NCBI GenBank assembly: GCA_026770575.1
Contig: MU657246.1
Coordinates: 7,905 to 28,079, forward strand
Direction of reading: 5' to 3'
Origin: Pelagophyceae sp. CCMP2097
Taxonomy: Eukaryota; Sar; Pelagophyceae
Length of the DNA: 20,175 nucleotides
The notes below the pieces were generated by a model. That model was given only the letters and a program-made list of their open reading frames with translations. It was not told the DNA's origin and made no database searches. The position numbers and the translations under genes were made by a program. Position 1 is the first letter of the stretch. Each line of letters begins with the position of its first letter. This document shows positions 1 through 9,376 of this stretch, one piece after another.

Positions 1-89
1 TTTTAGCGATCGCATCAACCACCAATCGCTAAATCGGCCGAGTTGCTGTTTTTTCTTCCCAAAGGTGGAACCTCGGATTTGCTGGGCGA

Positions 90-134
90 CAGACAAACAG
101 ACAGACAGACAAACGGACAAACGGACAGACAGAC
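90..134. repeat. Tetranucleotide microsatellite (AGAC/AAAC)
   Basis: About 11 tandem four-base units alternating AGAC, AAAC and GGAC. It lies just outside the foldback hairpin that follows. No coding role is visible. Confidence 0.9.
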
Positions 135-164
135 ATAATTGCCCCAAGTAATCCTTCAATCAAA

Positions 165-225
165 GGACCCGAAGGGCCCTTGCCGTAAACTGACGTTGAA
201 TAAACGGCAAGGACCCTTCGGGTCC
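165..225. repeat. Long foldback hairpin
   Basis: Two 22-base arms (165-186 and 204-225) are reverse complements with one mismatch, separated by a 17-base loop. The symmetry continues weakly outward, with CCTTCAAT on the left against ATTGAAGG on the right, giving a partly paired structure of about 90 bases. It could be a small foldback or MITE-like insertion. No target-site duplication was identified. Confidence 0.75.
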
Positions 226-292
226 TGAAAAAATTGAAGGGTAAATGTGGAAAAATCCTTAGATAGTAATAGGCGACGGCCCCTGCGGGGCC

Positions 293-1096
293 CTAACGGC
301 CCGGCCGCCCCGACGGCGGCGACGGTGGCGACGGAATACTGACGAGGTAAGATATCATCATTGTGGTCAGCTGGCACGCTGTGCTGCGAACACCGCCAAC
401 CTGTCGAAATGCTTCGCAGCCTCGGCGCCCCCTGTGCCGCGGCGCGCAGCACCGCAGCGCCTCGTCGTCGTTCCGCGGCAAGCCACGGCTGGTGGCTCCG
501 CCGACATTGCGGAGCGCTGGCCCCATGCCGCGGCGAGCCCGAACCCCCACGCCGCGTCGTCCTGCCACCGGGCCCAAGTCACAGGCTCGTGCCAAGCCGA
601 GATGGCGCTGCGCTCCCGGATGCCTTTGCTCGGCTGCGCGTCGAAACCGGGCGGACGTCTTGCGGTTCTCGACGCCGTCCCCTCGAGATCCGTCCTTTTG
701 AGAAGGAAACAGTCCAGTGCCAGTGAGTGCAGCCGGAGCTGCTGCACGTCTCTGCGCCGCGACGTTCTCGTGCAACCCAGTTGCCCGCTTCGAGCTCATC
801 TTGAGACCCGTGACATCCGTGCCTCGGCGCTCCGCGTGCTCCTGCATCCAGCCCCGCCACTCGGCACGCGAATCGCTGGCGTTCGGCGGAGCGGGCGTCA
901 TTTGCGGACACTCGCGGGAGCACCGGCGGCGGAGAACGTCTGCCCTCGTGCTCCGAGGAGAGCCTCTTTCCAGTACATAAACTTGAACCCTCGTGCCCCA
1001 CGTACCGCCGCGCCAGCCCAGCGCGCCGTCGTGCACCGCAGTTCGCCGCCTTTTCTGTGAGGACAGCCGGTGCGCCTTTGAAGCGTCCGCCTGCAT
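293..1096 (-). CDS. Doubtful minus-strand ORF, divergent from ABC1K
   Basis: No family is recognised. The ATG at 1096 is in a GCC-ATG context and opens 267 codons to a stop at 293. Two stretches look protein-like: a Trp/Glu/Arg-rich segment read from about 910 to 770 (including EWRGWMQEHAERRG), and in another minus frame at 367-747 a Trp-rich segment (SAISAWHEPVTWARWQDD). Needing two frames suggests either an intron between about 620 and 770 or no gene at all. The ORF stays open much further upstream, into ABC1K exon 1, which is common in GC-rich DNA and weakens the case. Read it as a possible gene sharing a divergent upstream region with ABC1K. Confidence 0.22.
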   Translation of the reverse strand: MQADASKAHRLSSQKRRRTAVHDGALGWRGGTWGTRVQVYVLERGSPRSTRADVLRRRCSRECPQMTPAPPNASDSRAEWRGWMQEHAERRGTDVTGLKMSSKRATGLHENVAAQRRAAAPAALTGTGLFPSQKDGSRGDGVENRKTSARFRRAAEQRHPGAQRHLGLARACDLGPVAGRRGVGVRARRGMGPALRNVGGATSRGLPRNDDEALRCCAPRHRGRRGCEAFRQVGGVRSTACQLTTMMISYLVSIPSPPSPPSGRPGR

Positions 1097-1349
1097 GGCG
1101 CCCTCGACGATGGCCTTCGCCTCCGGGAAGAGCGAGTCGAGCACGCGGTCTTGAAAGGCGCGGCTTGAACTTCTCCGCGCCCGCGCCGGTCGATGCGCTG
1201 GGGCGCCGGCCGGGAGTGCCGAGGAGCTCCGGAGTCCGGACGTCCGGAGCTGTTTCGAGGTCTGCACTTGTAGTGCAAGGTCGACGTCCGTGTGGTTCCG
1301 TTGTGGAAGCTCACGAGCTCGCGAGCTGCACGGGCGTGCACGGCCGGCG
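1097..1349. promoter_or_regulatory. ABC1K upstream region with palindromes
   Basis: No TATA box is evident. The region has a 9-bp-stem hairpin at 1225-1251 (arms AGCTCCGGA and TCCGGAGCT, 9-base loop) and a perfect 12-base palindrome AGCTCGCGAGCT at 1316-1327, 22 bases before the ABC1K ATG. A role in control is inference from position only. Confidence 0.3.
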
Positions 1350-4300
1350 ATGCGCGCGGCGCTGCTCGTCGTCCTCGCGGGCGCGCCCTGGGTGGCGGGC
1401 TTGCAAAGCGCCGCGCCGAAAAGCCGGCGGCGCGTACTCCCGGCGGTTTCCCAGTCTGACGCATCGCGACGAGCCGGCGACGCATCGCGACGAGGCGACG
1501 CGCCCGCTTTGGCGCAGGACTTTGTCGCCGAGGCCGGTTTGAAGTACGATCCGTTGGCGGCGGAGGAGCTTCTTTGGAGGCAGCCGGCGCGGTGGCTGCA
1601 GAGGAACGTCGAACTGTTCGTACCTCTCTCTTTCTTCGTCGCCAGCGTACCCACCGGCGCCCAGACGCGGAGCGGCAGAGCCACCGCAGGACCGAACGGA
1701 GCGGTCGATGCGCCGACGGGGACGCGGAGCGGACGTCTGACGTGGAGAGGACGTCTGTTTAGGTCATGCTCGACACTGCCACCGGCTACGAAGACCAGCG
1801 CCGCAAGCAGCGCGCCGGCGAGCTCCTCGCCATCCTCTCGGGCCTCGGGCCCGCGATCATCAAGGCGGGCCAGGCGTTGGCGTCGAGGCCGGACCTTTTG
1901 CCCGCTGAGCAAGCACCTGCGCCTTTTTGGAGAGGCCCTCGGTCTCCATCTATGCGTCGCTATCCAGGGGTCCATCCTACCCGGGGTCGCTCGACTGTTG
2001 CGCTTAGGTACCTTCAGGAATTGCAAAAATTGCAAGACCGCGTCCCGGCCTTCGACACCGCCGTAGCGTTAAAACGAGTCGAGGACTCCCTCGGGCTGAA
2101 AGACGGCTTTGAGGCGACGTTTGAACTCGCGAAGAGCGGTGTCCTGCGAAGGCCGCCGTGGTGGGCGGGCCTCGCTCAAGCGGGATCCCGGTGCCGTGGT
2201 CAGTGGCCGTAGTGGCGGACCCGAGACGGCTGACTCCGCTGCTTTCCGCGCCCCCCGTGCCCCCTCGGAATCTCGCCTTAAGGTGGAGCGCGAGGCGATT
2301 GCGGCCGCTTCGATTGGGCAAGTTTACAAGGCGCGCTTAAGGAACGTACCCGGCTCGCCTCTCGTCGCTCTTAAAGTGCAGCGACCCGCATGCGAGGAGA
2401 TCATCGCCCTCGACCTCTTCATCCTGCGATGGTGCGCCGCGTTTGGCAGCCGAGGCGGAGAGATTGCAGCGGGCGTTGGAGCGGGCGCGATTAGGTACGC
2501 CAAGCTGTTTAGCGATTTCCTTCAGAAAGCGTTCAAGCGCGACCTCGACTTCGTGCGTCGCCGGCGCCTCGAGCCGGCCCGACGAGGCGGTCCTTTGAGA
2601 CGGCCCCTTTGATGCAACCCCCTCGAGACCGCCCGACGAGGCGGTCCTTTGAGACAGCCCTCGAGACGGTCCTCGAGGCGGCTTCTGCACGACCCTCGAG
2701 ACGGTCCCTTGAAAAGGCCCTCTAAACGGCCCCTTTGTCTATTTGACGGACGGTTCGAAAGACGGCCCCTCTCGAAAGATCCCTCGAAGCGGTCCCTCGA
2801 AACGGCCCCTCGAAACGGCCCCTCGAAACGGGCCCTCAAAACGGCCCCGCTCGACGGCCTTTCGAAACGGCCTCTTGAAACGGCCCCTTTGATACAGTCC
2901 TCATGAGGCAGTCCTTTGAGTCGGTCCTTTGAGTCGGTCCTTTGAGACCGTCCTCGAGACGGTCCTCGGTCCCTCGAGCAAGCCCACTGGACGGCCCCGT
3001 TGTCGATCTTACAGACGGCCCTTTGAGGCGGGATGGCTCCTCTCTAAGCGATCCCTCGAAGCGGCCCCTGCTGAGAGGGGGCGGCTGGTTGAAGGAACGA
3101 CGCACCATGTATAGACCTCTTTGATCGAAATCAAACCCTCAGGTCTCTGTGATCGACGACTTCGGAAGACTCATCTACCAAGAAATCGACTACAGGGCAG
3201 AGGCCGCAAACGCCGTCAAATTCGCCGAAATGTTCGGCCACGGTCACGTCAACACCGCCGCCACGAAAGAGGGGCGGCCGCGGATTCTCGTGCCCAAAGT
3301 GTATTCACAACTGAGCACAGACACGGTACTCACCATGGAATGGGTCGACGGCTCCAGATTAGTCGACGGCGCCGCTCTCGTCCATCTCACCGGCGACGAG
3401 GAAGCGCCGGCGAAGTTGGTCTACGCGCTCGTCCAGTAAGTCATCCTTTTGAAAAGCCCGATTTGTGTGAAAACCAAAGGGGAACCCGCGCATTCGGGAA
3501 AGGCGCACGCGATGCCACGCGCCACAAAAGCCACCAAAGCTCCCCCGCCCCTAGGTGCTCTTTACGCCAGATGTTGGATTCGGGTTTTTTCCACGCGGAC
3601 CCGCACGCCGGCAACCTGCTCGCGACGCAAGGAGGGGATCTCGTCTATCTCGATTTCGGCATGATGTCCTATCTCGAAACTTCCCAAAGGGCCGCCATCA
3701 TCGAAGCAGTCGTGCACCTGGTGAACCGCGATTTTGACGTTTTCCAAGCCTGCGTCGGAGCGTGGGAAAATGTTTTTTTAAGAGTCGGCTTTTCGCGAAT
3801 GCAGACGACGTCTTTCTTTTGTTGTTTCCTTTTACGCGACACGCAGACGGCATCTTCCCTTTTCCGCTGCATGCCGACGAGATCTTTCCGGCGGGCGCCC
3901 CGAGGACCCCACCCCCGCAGGCTTTGGCGGACCTGTACAAGCGCATGGGCTTCATCAAGCAGGACGTGGACGTGACACCGATTGCGAGTGGCGGGGAGGA
4001 TTCCATCCGGGGGCGCTGTCCATCCGGGGGCGCTCAAAGGCGGCCTTTCGAATTCGTCCGCCCCGTCGCACACGTCCTTTAGGTCTCTGGCCTGGCGGCG
4101 GCGCTGCCGGACGTGCTGGACGCGAGCGTGGCGGACCTGAATATCAAAAACATTTTTGGAAAGTGCGTTTCGGGTTTTCCCGGGCGATGGGCGCACAAAG
4201 TTTGGAGCCGCCAAAAAGGCATGTTCGAGAGGCGGCGTGCCACCCCGGCTTCTTCCGGAGTTGCACGGGCCCGTAGCCCTGATTTTGGAATCGGAAGAGG

Positions 4301-7300
4301 GGCTTTGTGCGAGGCGTCTTGCGCCCTTTTCGAGGTCCCGTGCGCCTCTCCAGGGCTTCAAGGCCCGCCCAAAGGACCCATCTTCGGAGCCGTTGATCGA
4401 GGCCGCGCAGACCGAAATCGGGGCCTCGCAAAGACCGTGCGAGGCTTGTTGCAAGGGCCTCGAGCCGTTGCGAACTCCGAGCCGTTACAAAGATGACCCG
4501 CCTTTGCGAAACGGCCCATCCGGGCACCGCATCAGAAAGAGGGGCCTTTGGACGGGGCCGAAACAAGCCAAAAAGGGGCCGAAGACTCTGCGAGAGACCC
4601 GCGCAAGGGCAATATCCCAATACGAGGAGAGCGCCTTCTGGCGCAGCCCAAAGGACTGCGAGAAGTCTCAAAGTTTTCAAAAGGCCCTTTGGAGGGGCGA
4701 TTTTCGGCCCCTGCGGCCTTGATTCAGCCTTGAAGGGATCTGCAAGGAACCGTGCGCGGCAGCCTGATGGGGCCCTTGAGAGAGGCCATGCAAGTGCCTT
4801 GCAAGTGACCGCCAAAGAGCCCGGGCCCTTGCCTTTGGAAGGACCCGGGAAAGGATGCAATTGCCCTCTGGCACCCGTGAGTCCGCACGGCATCCCGTAC
4901 ACGATTCCATGCGCGGGAGTATGCATCCCAGAATCGCCACGCGGCGGCTCTTCGCAAAAGCGCCTTTCGGGAGCTCATTCCCGCGGGTCGAATCCCCGCG
5001 CTTTCGACATGATTCCCGCGCTTTCAAAGCCCGACGAAGATCGCTTAGACTCGGCGCCGTCATGTACACGTTCCCCTTCGCGCTGCCGCCTTTCTACATC
5101 GCCATCATCCGATGCCTCGGCGTCCTCGAGGGCGTGGCCATGCAGGTATGCTCGGACCCTAAGTTTTGTGGGAGCCAAAGTTTTGTGGGAGCCAAAGTTT
5201 TGTGGGAGCACAAGAATACCGACCGCGAACCGTCTCGGAATTCCTATTTCCCGACCCGCATCATAGGTCGACCCGCTCTTCCGCATCGTCTCCGACGCTT
5301 ATCCATTCATCGCGGCGCGGCTCTTGACTGGAGACGCGCCTGAATTGCAGCTTGCGCTGCGGAATCTCCTTTTTAAAGACGATCGACCTCAATGGGGCCG
5401 GCTAGAGGCCCTCGTACCAGGCCGCGCCGACGGAAACCAGAAACGCCCAGAGATGATCGAAAGAGAGGCTCGATGCACGCCGGCACGGATCGTGGCCGCC
5501 TGCTCGCGTCGCCACGAGCTTCAACGGCTTCGGCTTTGCCCGAAACTCGCGGGTCCGGTTTGCCGGGTTTGTGCGTTTTGGCCGACCCGTCGACCCGCGG
5601 GTTTGGCCGTGGCCGAACCCGAATCCGACCCGAGAAGACGGGTTTGGTCGTTTGACAAACCCGCGACCCGAGGGTGCGGCACAAATTGAAAACCCAAAAA
5701 CACCGTCCCTGCTCCTGCCGCCGCCACCGCGTGTTCGACAGTGCGGGCCCCTGCAGGGCATCTTTCGCGGCCACCTGCCCGGCCTCTGCACGGTCACTTA
5801 CAAGGCCTCTTGGGCGGTCTCTTTCAAGGGCCCTTGAAGAGCCCTCCTGACGGGTCCCTCCAAGGCCTCTTTTATGGCCGCTTGCGAGGCCTCTGCGCGG
5901 TCGCTTGCAAGGGCTCTTTCAAGGGCCCTTAGAGAGCACTCCGGACGGGCCCCTGCAAGGCCTCTTTCGCGGCCACTTGCAAGGCCTCTGCCGCGAAGCT
6001 CTGCGCATTCACTTGCGAGGCCTTTTTCAAGGCCCCACTCAAGCCCCCACGCAGGGTTCCTTGCAAGAGACCGGGCCACCGCGGCGACTCCGAGGACCCG
6101 CCCGAGCGACCGTCCGAGGGCCCGTCCAGGGGACGTCGCAGAGGGGCCGCAGTCGAGGGGCCGGTAGCCGAGTGACCGTCCAAGGGACCATCGAGTGGCC
6201 GCCAATCAAAGCGACTGTCACAGAGGGCTTGTCGAGGGACTGTCAAAGGAACTGTCCAAGGAATTGTCCAAGAGACCGCCTAAGCGACCGTCCGAGCCTC
6301 TCGAGGGCCGTCTCAAGGCGCCGTTTCGAATGGCCATCGAAAGGCCGTTTCGAGGGGCCGTCTCAAGAGGCCGTCTCGAGAAGCCCTCTCGAGCGGCCTT
6401 TTCGAATGGCCGTCTCTAGGGGCCGTCCCGAGGGGCCGGAGAGAGCCCTCTCGAGGCGCCATTTTGAGGTGCCGTCTCGAGGGGTCGTCTCGAGGGATCG
6501 TCTAAAGGCGCCGTTTCGAATGGCTATCGAAAGGGGCCGTCTCGAGAGGTCGCCTCGAGGCAACGTCTCGAGGGGCCTTCTTAAGGCGCCGTTTCGAATG
6601 GCCGTCTCCAGGGGCCGTCTCAAGGCGCCGTTTAGAGTGGCCGTTTCGAGGCACCGTCTCGATGGGCCGTCTCAAGGCGCCGTTTCGAATGGCCGTCGAA
6701 AAGGGCCGTTTCGAGGGGCCTTCTCTCAAAGCGCCGTCCCAAGGCGCCGTTTCGAATGGCCGTCTCCAAGGGCCGTCTTGTGGGGTCGTCTCCAAGGGTT
6801 GTCTCGAGGGGCCGTCTCGAGAAGCCGGAGATAGGAGCAGCGACGGGTTCGGGTTTGCCCTTCAACCCGCGGGTCGGGTTTGCCGGGTTTGCGCGTGTTG
6901 GCCGACCCGTCGACCGCGGGTCTGGCCGTGGCACAAACCCGACCCTTTAAAGACGGGTTTGGTCGCTCGAGAGACCCGCGACCCTTTGGGTTTGGCACAA
7001 ATTGAAAACCCGACCCGACCCGAATACACCGTCCCTGCTCCTGGCTACCCTTGCACAAACCTCGAAATACCCGCTTTGCCTTGCACTAACCTCGAAATAC
7101 CCCCCGCTAGGTGGACCGCGCGACTGCGGCCCAGGACTACGACGCGACAAAGGCCATTTTGCTCTTCGTCGACCTCGTTTCCGCCGATGACGCGGAGGCG
7201 CTGCGGGATAATCTCGTCGATGACGTAGTGGCAGGTCAGTATGGGGTATTTTAGGGTATTTTAGGGTATTTTACGACGACCCCGCTGGGGCATCCCGCGG

Positions 7301-8019
7301 CTCGCGCCGGCCGTGCGCGGGGCCTCGAGGCGTGTTGCTCCGCGGGCCGCGACGTGTCACGGGGCCGCGGGCCTCGTCGCACGGGCCCGCGACGCGTCGC
7401 ACGGGCCCCAGGGCGAGCTGTTCAAAGATGGCCCTTTGGTCGTTGGAGGGGCGCTTCTGGACCCGCGCTGCTCAGGCCTCGACGCGGTCGGCGTGGAGAC
7501 GGCGCGCGAGTTGTTGAAGGCCGTTGGGTTGGACTTGCCCGAACACATGTCCCAGACTGCTCAAAAGGGCAAACGAAGAACCGGCTCTACGGAAGACGAA
7601 GAGCGGCCGCCGGTGAGCCAACAAACGTATAGACCGACGCGGCGAATCTGCCCCGTCGCATCAAAAGGGCCTCGAGGGCCGCGCCTTTGCGTCGCCGCCC
7701 GCGTCCAAAGGTCGAAATAGGTGGTCCGCGTCCTACTCCGCGCGCGAGACGCCCTCCGCGCCCAGACCAACGACCTCTCGCGCAACCCGGAGCTCGTCCT
7801 CGGCGCGGCAAACGAGCGAGTCGCGGCCTCGTTTGGGGTGACCTTTGTCCTCGATGGGCGTCATATCATCTCTGTAGGTTCGCTCAACGATACGCCCCGC
7901 TGGCGCAGCGCCTCCTCGAGCACGCCACGGTCCGCAGGGTCGCGGCGGAGGTGGCGGCGCAGCTGACGGAGCGCTTTGCTTCGCGGGCGATTCGACTCGG
8001 ATTCTTTCGATTTGTGTAG
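1350..8019 (+). CDS. ABC1/UbiB-family atypical kinase (ABC1K), probably plastid; 14 exons
   Basis: ABC1K proteins are atypical kinases that control prenylquinone metabolism and photosynthetic acclimation. Proposed exons: 1350-1646, 1763-1908, 2008-2140, 2283-2552, 3143-3435, 3555-3738, 3921-3983, 4083-4162, 5049-5145, 5267-5413, 7111-about 7230, 7412-7612, 7721-7830, 7878-8019 (about 760 aa). The N-terminus has a hydrophobic signal-like stretch (MRAALLVVLAGAPWVAG) then a basic Ser/Ala region, as in complex-plastid bipartite leaders. Motifs: KAGQ at 133-136, Ala-rich loop AAAS at 199-202, ATP lysine K223, ExD at E296/D298, HADPHAGN at 393-400, DFG at 413-415, then the conserved helices FPFALPPFYIAIIR and VLEGVAMQ and the tail RYAPLAQRLLEHATVRRVA. 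Introns 2 and 7 use GC donors (GCAAGC, GCGAGT). The exon 3 donor and the exon 11/12 junction are the least certain (donor at 7225, 7231 or 7235); intron 13 is only 47 nt. Length suits plastid ABC1Ks. Confidence 0.88.
2560..3090 (+). repeat. Degenerate satellite filling ABC1K intron 4
   Basis: Nearly all of the 590-nt intron (2553-3142) is built from imperfect 13-18-base units such as CGGCCCCTCGAAA and CGGTCCTTTGAGA, often with a CTCGAG core. The best preserved run lies at about 2765-2890. The intron has a good GTGCGT donor, and exon 5 resumes in phase at 3143. The same unit occurs in the opposite orientation in intron 10. Confidence 0.8.
4163..5048 (+). other. ABC1K intron 8, decayed repeat, no gene
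   Basis: This 886-nt intron (donor GTGCGT, acceptor CTTAG) joins K489 to LGAVMYTFPF in phase. Its content is GC-rich and dotted with AAAGG/GGCCC words, as if an old copy of the satellite had decayed. A tRNA T-arm look-alike near 4981 was rejected. Confidence 0.6.
5161..5211 (+). repeat. 17-bp tandem repeat x3 in ABC1K intron 9
   Basis: Three consecutive copies of AAGTTTTGTGGGAGCCA, the last differing only at its end, occupy almost half of the 121-nt intron 5146-5266. The core GTTTTGTGGGA occurs again twice at 8659-8684. Confidence 0.9.
5519..7043 (+). mobile_element. Element with direct terminal repeats in ABC1K intron 10
   Basis: A left repeat (about 5519-5718) and a right repeat (about 6841-7043) share long stretches in the same orientation: GGTTTGCCGGGTTTG, GGCCGACCCGTCGACC, GACGGGTTTGGTCG, CACAAATTGAAAACCC and CACCGTCCCTGCTCCTG. 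Between them lie GGCCTCTTGCAAGG-type units (5740-6060), a block rich in GACCGTCCAAGG (6090-6300) and a 16-base satellite GGCCGTCTCGAGGGGC with AAGGCGCCGTTTCGAATGGC (6300-6830). No long protein is convincing. The whole lies within intron 5414-7110. It resembles a non-autonomous element with LTR-like ends, but no primer-binding site or target duplication was established. Confidence 0.65.
7049..7105 (+). repeat. 30-bp tandem duplication at the end of intron 10
   Basis: Two copies of a 30-base unit beginning CCTTGCAC and containing AACCTCGAAATACCC abut the acceptor CCGCTAG at 7110. The second copy supplies the C-rich tract before the splice site. Confidence 0.85.
7245..7274 (+). repeat. 10-bp tandem repeat GGTATTTTAG x3 in intron 11
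   Basis: Three copies, the last ending in C, lie right after the exon 11 donor candidates. In-frame TAGs in the array show that it cannot be coding in the ABC1K frame. This supports an intron here even though the exact donor is ambiguous. Confidence 0.9.
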
Positions 8020-8209
8020 CTGCGTCGAAAGCCCTCGTCTACTAACAAGCCGATGCGCCATCGCGGGGATTGGCTGCCGGGGGAGCTCGGCGGAGGGACT
8101 CAGATGGGTGACGGGGTGTCGGGTTGCATCGTCGAGAAAGTTGTTCGTCGGAGAAGCCACCTCGCAGGAGATTCTGAGGAGAAGCCACCTCACAGGAGAA
8201 GCCACCTAC

Positions 8210-8318
8210 CGTCGGAGGACGCATGCCGTCGGAGGACGCACGCCGTCGGAGGAAGCACGCCGTCGGAGGACGCACGCCGTCGGAGGACGCACGCCGTCGG
8301 ATGACGCACGCCGTCGGG
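8210..8318 (+). repeat. 17-bp minisatellite, six copies
   Basis: Six nearly identical copies of CGTCGGAGGACGCACGC plus a partial copy. Just before it (8151-8209) a shorter unit, GAGAAGCCACCTC plus variants, is repeated three times. The arrays lie 130-300 bases beyond the ABC1K stop. Confidence 0.92.
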
Positions 8319-9249
8319 CCCCAGAGCCCAGGCGCGGCCCACCACTGCGTGCCTGCCGCCCGCCGAGCGGCGCCCGCGCCGGGGAGGAGCGGGGCCTCGT
8401 CGAGCGCTTGCCCGATTCCGACCGCGCGACGCCGTCCAAGAGGTATCGAGGCCTCGTTGACCGCGGGACGATATCGACTCGAGCGATGACGATTTCTGCG
8501 CTTGGTCCGAGCCTGAGTCGCAAGCTCTTACGCTCGAAGAGGACGGGCGCGAATTCAGCGGGAGCCTCCCGGTGCGACGTATTCGCGGTTGCGGGTGGTG
8601 GACCACTGGCGGTCCACTGGTGGTCCACTGGTGGTCCTCCTGCAGAAACGAATCGCATGTTTTGTGGGAACGTTTTGTGGGAACGGAACACTTCGATGGC
8701 ATTCCTCGGAACGGAACACTTCGATGGCATTCCTCGGATCCTCGACGCACTTCCGTGACAAGGCTGCGCCCGCACGATCTTGACCCGGGCGCGAGGATCC
8801 CCCTGCAGATCCCCTGCAGCGCCGACGCTCGCGGCGGCACACGCACAGCGCCCGGCCTGCATGTCCGGCCCGGGCGCGAACGGCATAGTCTCGAGGATCC
8901 GTCGTGAGTCCCTGAACCTAGATTGCCATGACGCGTTGCTCGCATCACGGCTGCGCGTTCGTCGCGAGGAGTGGCCGTGGCGGTCCTTACGCAAAGGCCA
9001 TCGTATCTGAAGATTTCTGCACTCGACAGCTGTTCACCGCCAAGATGGGGGACCTCGCGAGCGTCGAGTGCGGCGGCAGCACATTTGCCTCGTGCCGGTT
9101 GCATGCCGCCCCATGATATCTGACTCGAAGGACCGAGCGTGAACTTGAAGCCTTGAAGGCTTGTAGTCGAAAGGTGAAACATCTCCAGACGCCTTGTTTA
9201 AAGATTCGGTGCCACCCACCACGAGCAGCTGATCTGCGTCGATGCTGCG
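8319..9249. other. Intergenic stretch, no gene recognised
   Basis: Several ORFs overlap on both strands, but none has a recognisable domain and repeats pass through them. Two short coding-like pieces were seen: an acidic plus-strand stretch at about 8470-8575 (DIDSSDDDFCAWSEPESQ), closed upstream by a stop, and a Cys/His-containing plus-strand ORF from 8928. They could not be joined into a gene. Confidence 0.4.
8596..8740 (+). repeat. Three adjacent short tandem repeats
   Basis: In order: a 12-base unit GGTCCACTGGTG repeated about three times (8596-8637), two copies of GTTTTGTGGGAAC (8659-8684), and two 28-base copies that differ only near their ends, each containing ACACTTCGATGGCATTCC (8685-8712 and 8713-8740). 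Confidence 0.9.
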
Positions 9250-9376
9250 CGGCTGTATAATAGTGCATATCGCCCCGTGAAACTCTCAACGGCTGTATAA
9301 TAGTGCATATCGCCCCGTGAAACTCTCAACGGCTGTATAATAGTGCATATCGCCCCGTGAAACTCTCAACGGCTGT
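9250..9376. repeat. Perfect 40-bp tandem repeat, 3.2 copies
   Basis: Three 40-base units (9250-9289, 9290-9329, 9330-9369) are identical as written, followed by the first seven bases of a fourth. The unit starts CGGCTGTATAATAGTGC and ends GTGAAACTCTCAA, and is much more AT-rich than its surroundings. The identity implies recent expansion or ongoing homogenisation. Confidence 0.97.

Noticed and set aside
293..2035. A 580-codon minus-strand ORF across the ABC1K start
   Set aside because: Its first half lies opposite ABC1K exon 1 and intron 1, is Arg/Ala/Pro-rich, and has no domain; long antisense frames are common in GC-rich DNA. Only the part from 1096 is kept, as a doubtful call.
4975..5010. 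tRNA T-arm look-alike (GCGGG-TCGAATC-CCCGC) in ABC1K intron 8
   Set aside because: The loop lacks the TTC start in register with the stem, and no anticodon, D arm or acceptor stem could be built around it.
5905..6834. 309-codon plus-strand ORF inside intron 10
   Set aside because: It is a translation of the satellite (repeated GRLKAPFRMAVS-like units), and the antisense frames repeat in the same way.
8210..8318. CRISPR-like array
   Set aside because: The 17-bp units are directly adjacent without spacers, in a eukaryotic intergenic region; it is a minisatellite.
8190..9182. 330-codon minus-strand ORF after ABC1K
   Set aside because: It runs through the 17-bp and 28-bp minisatellites and carries no recognisable domain.
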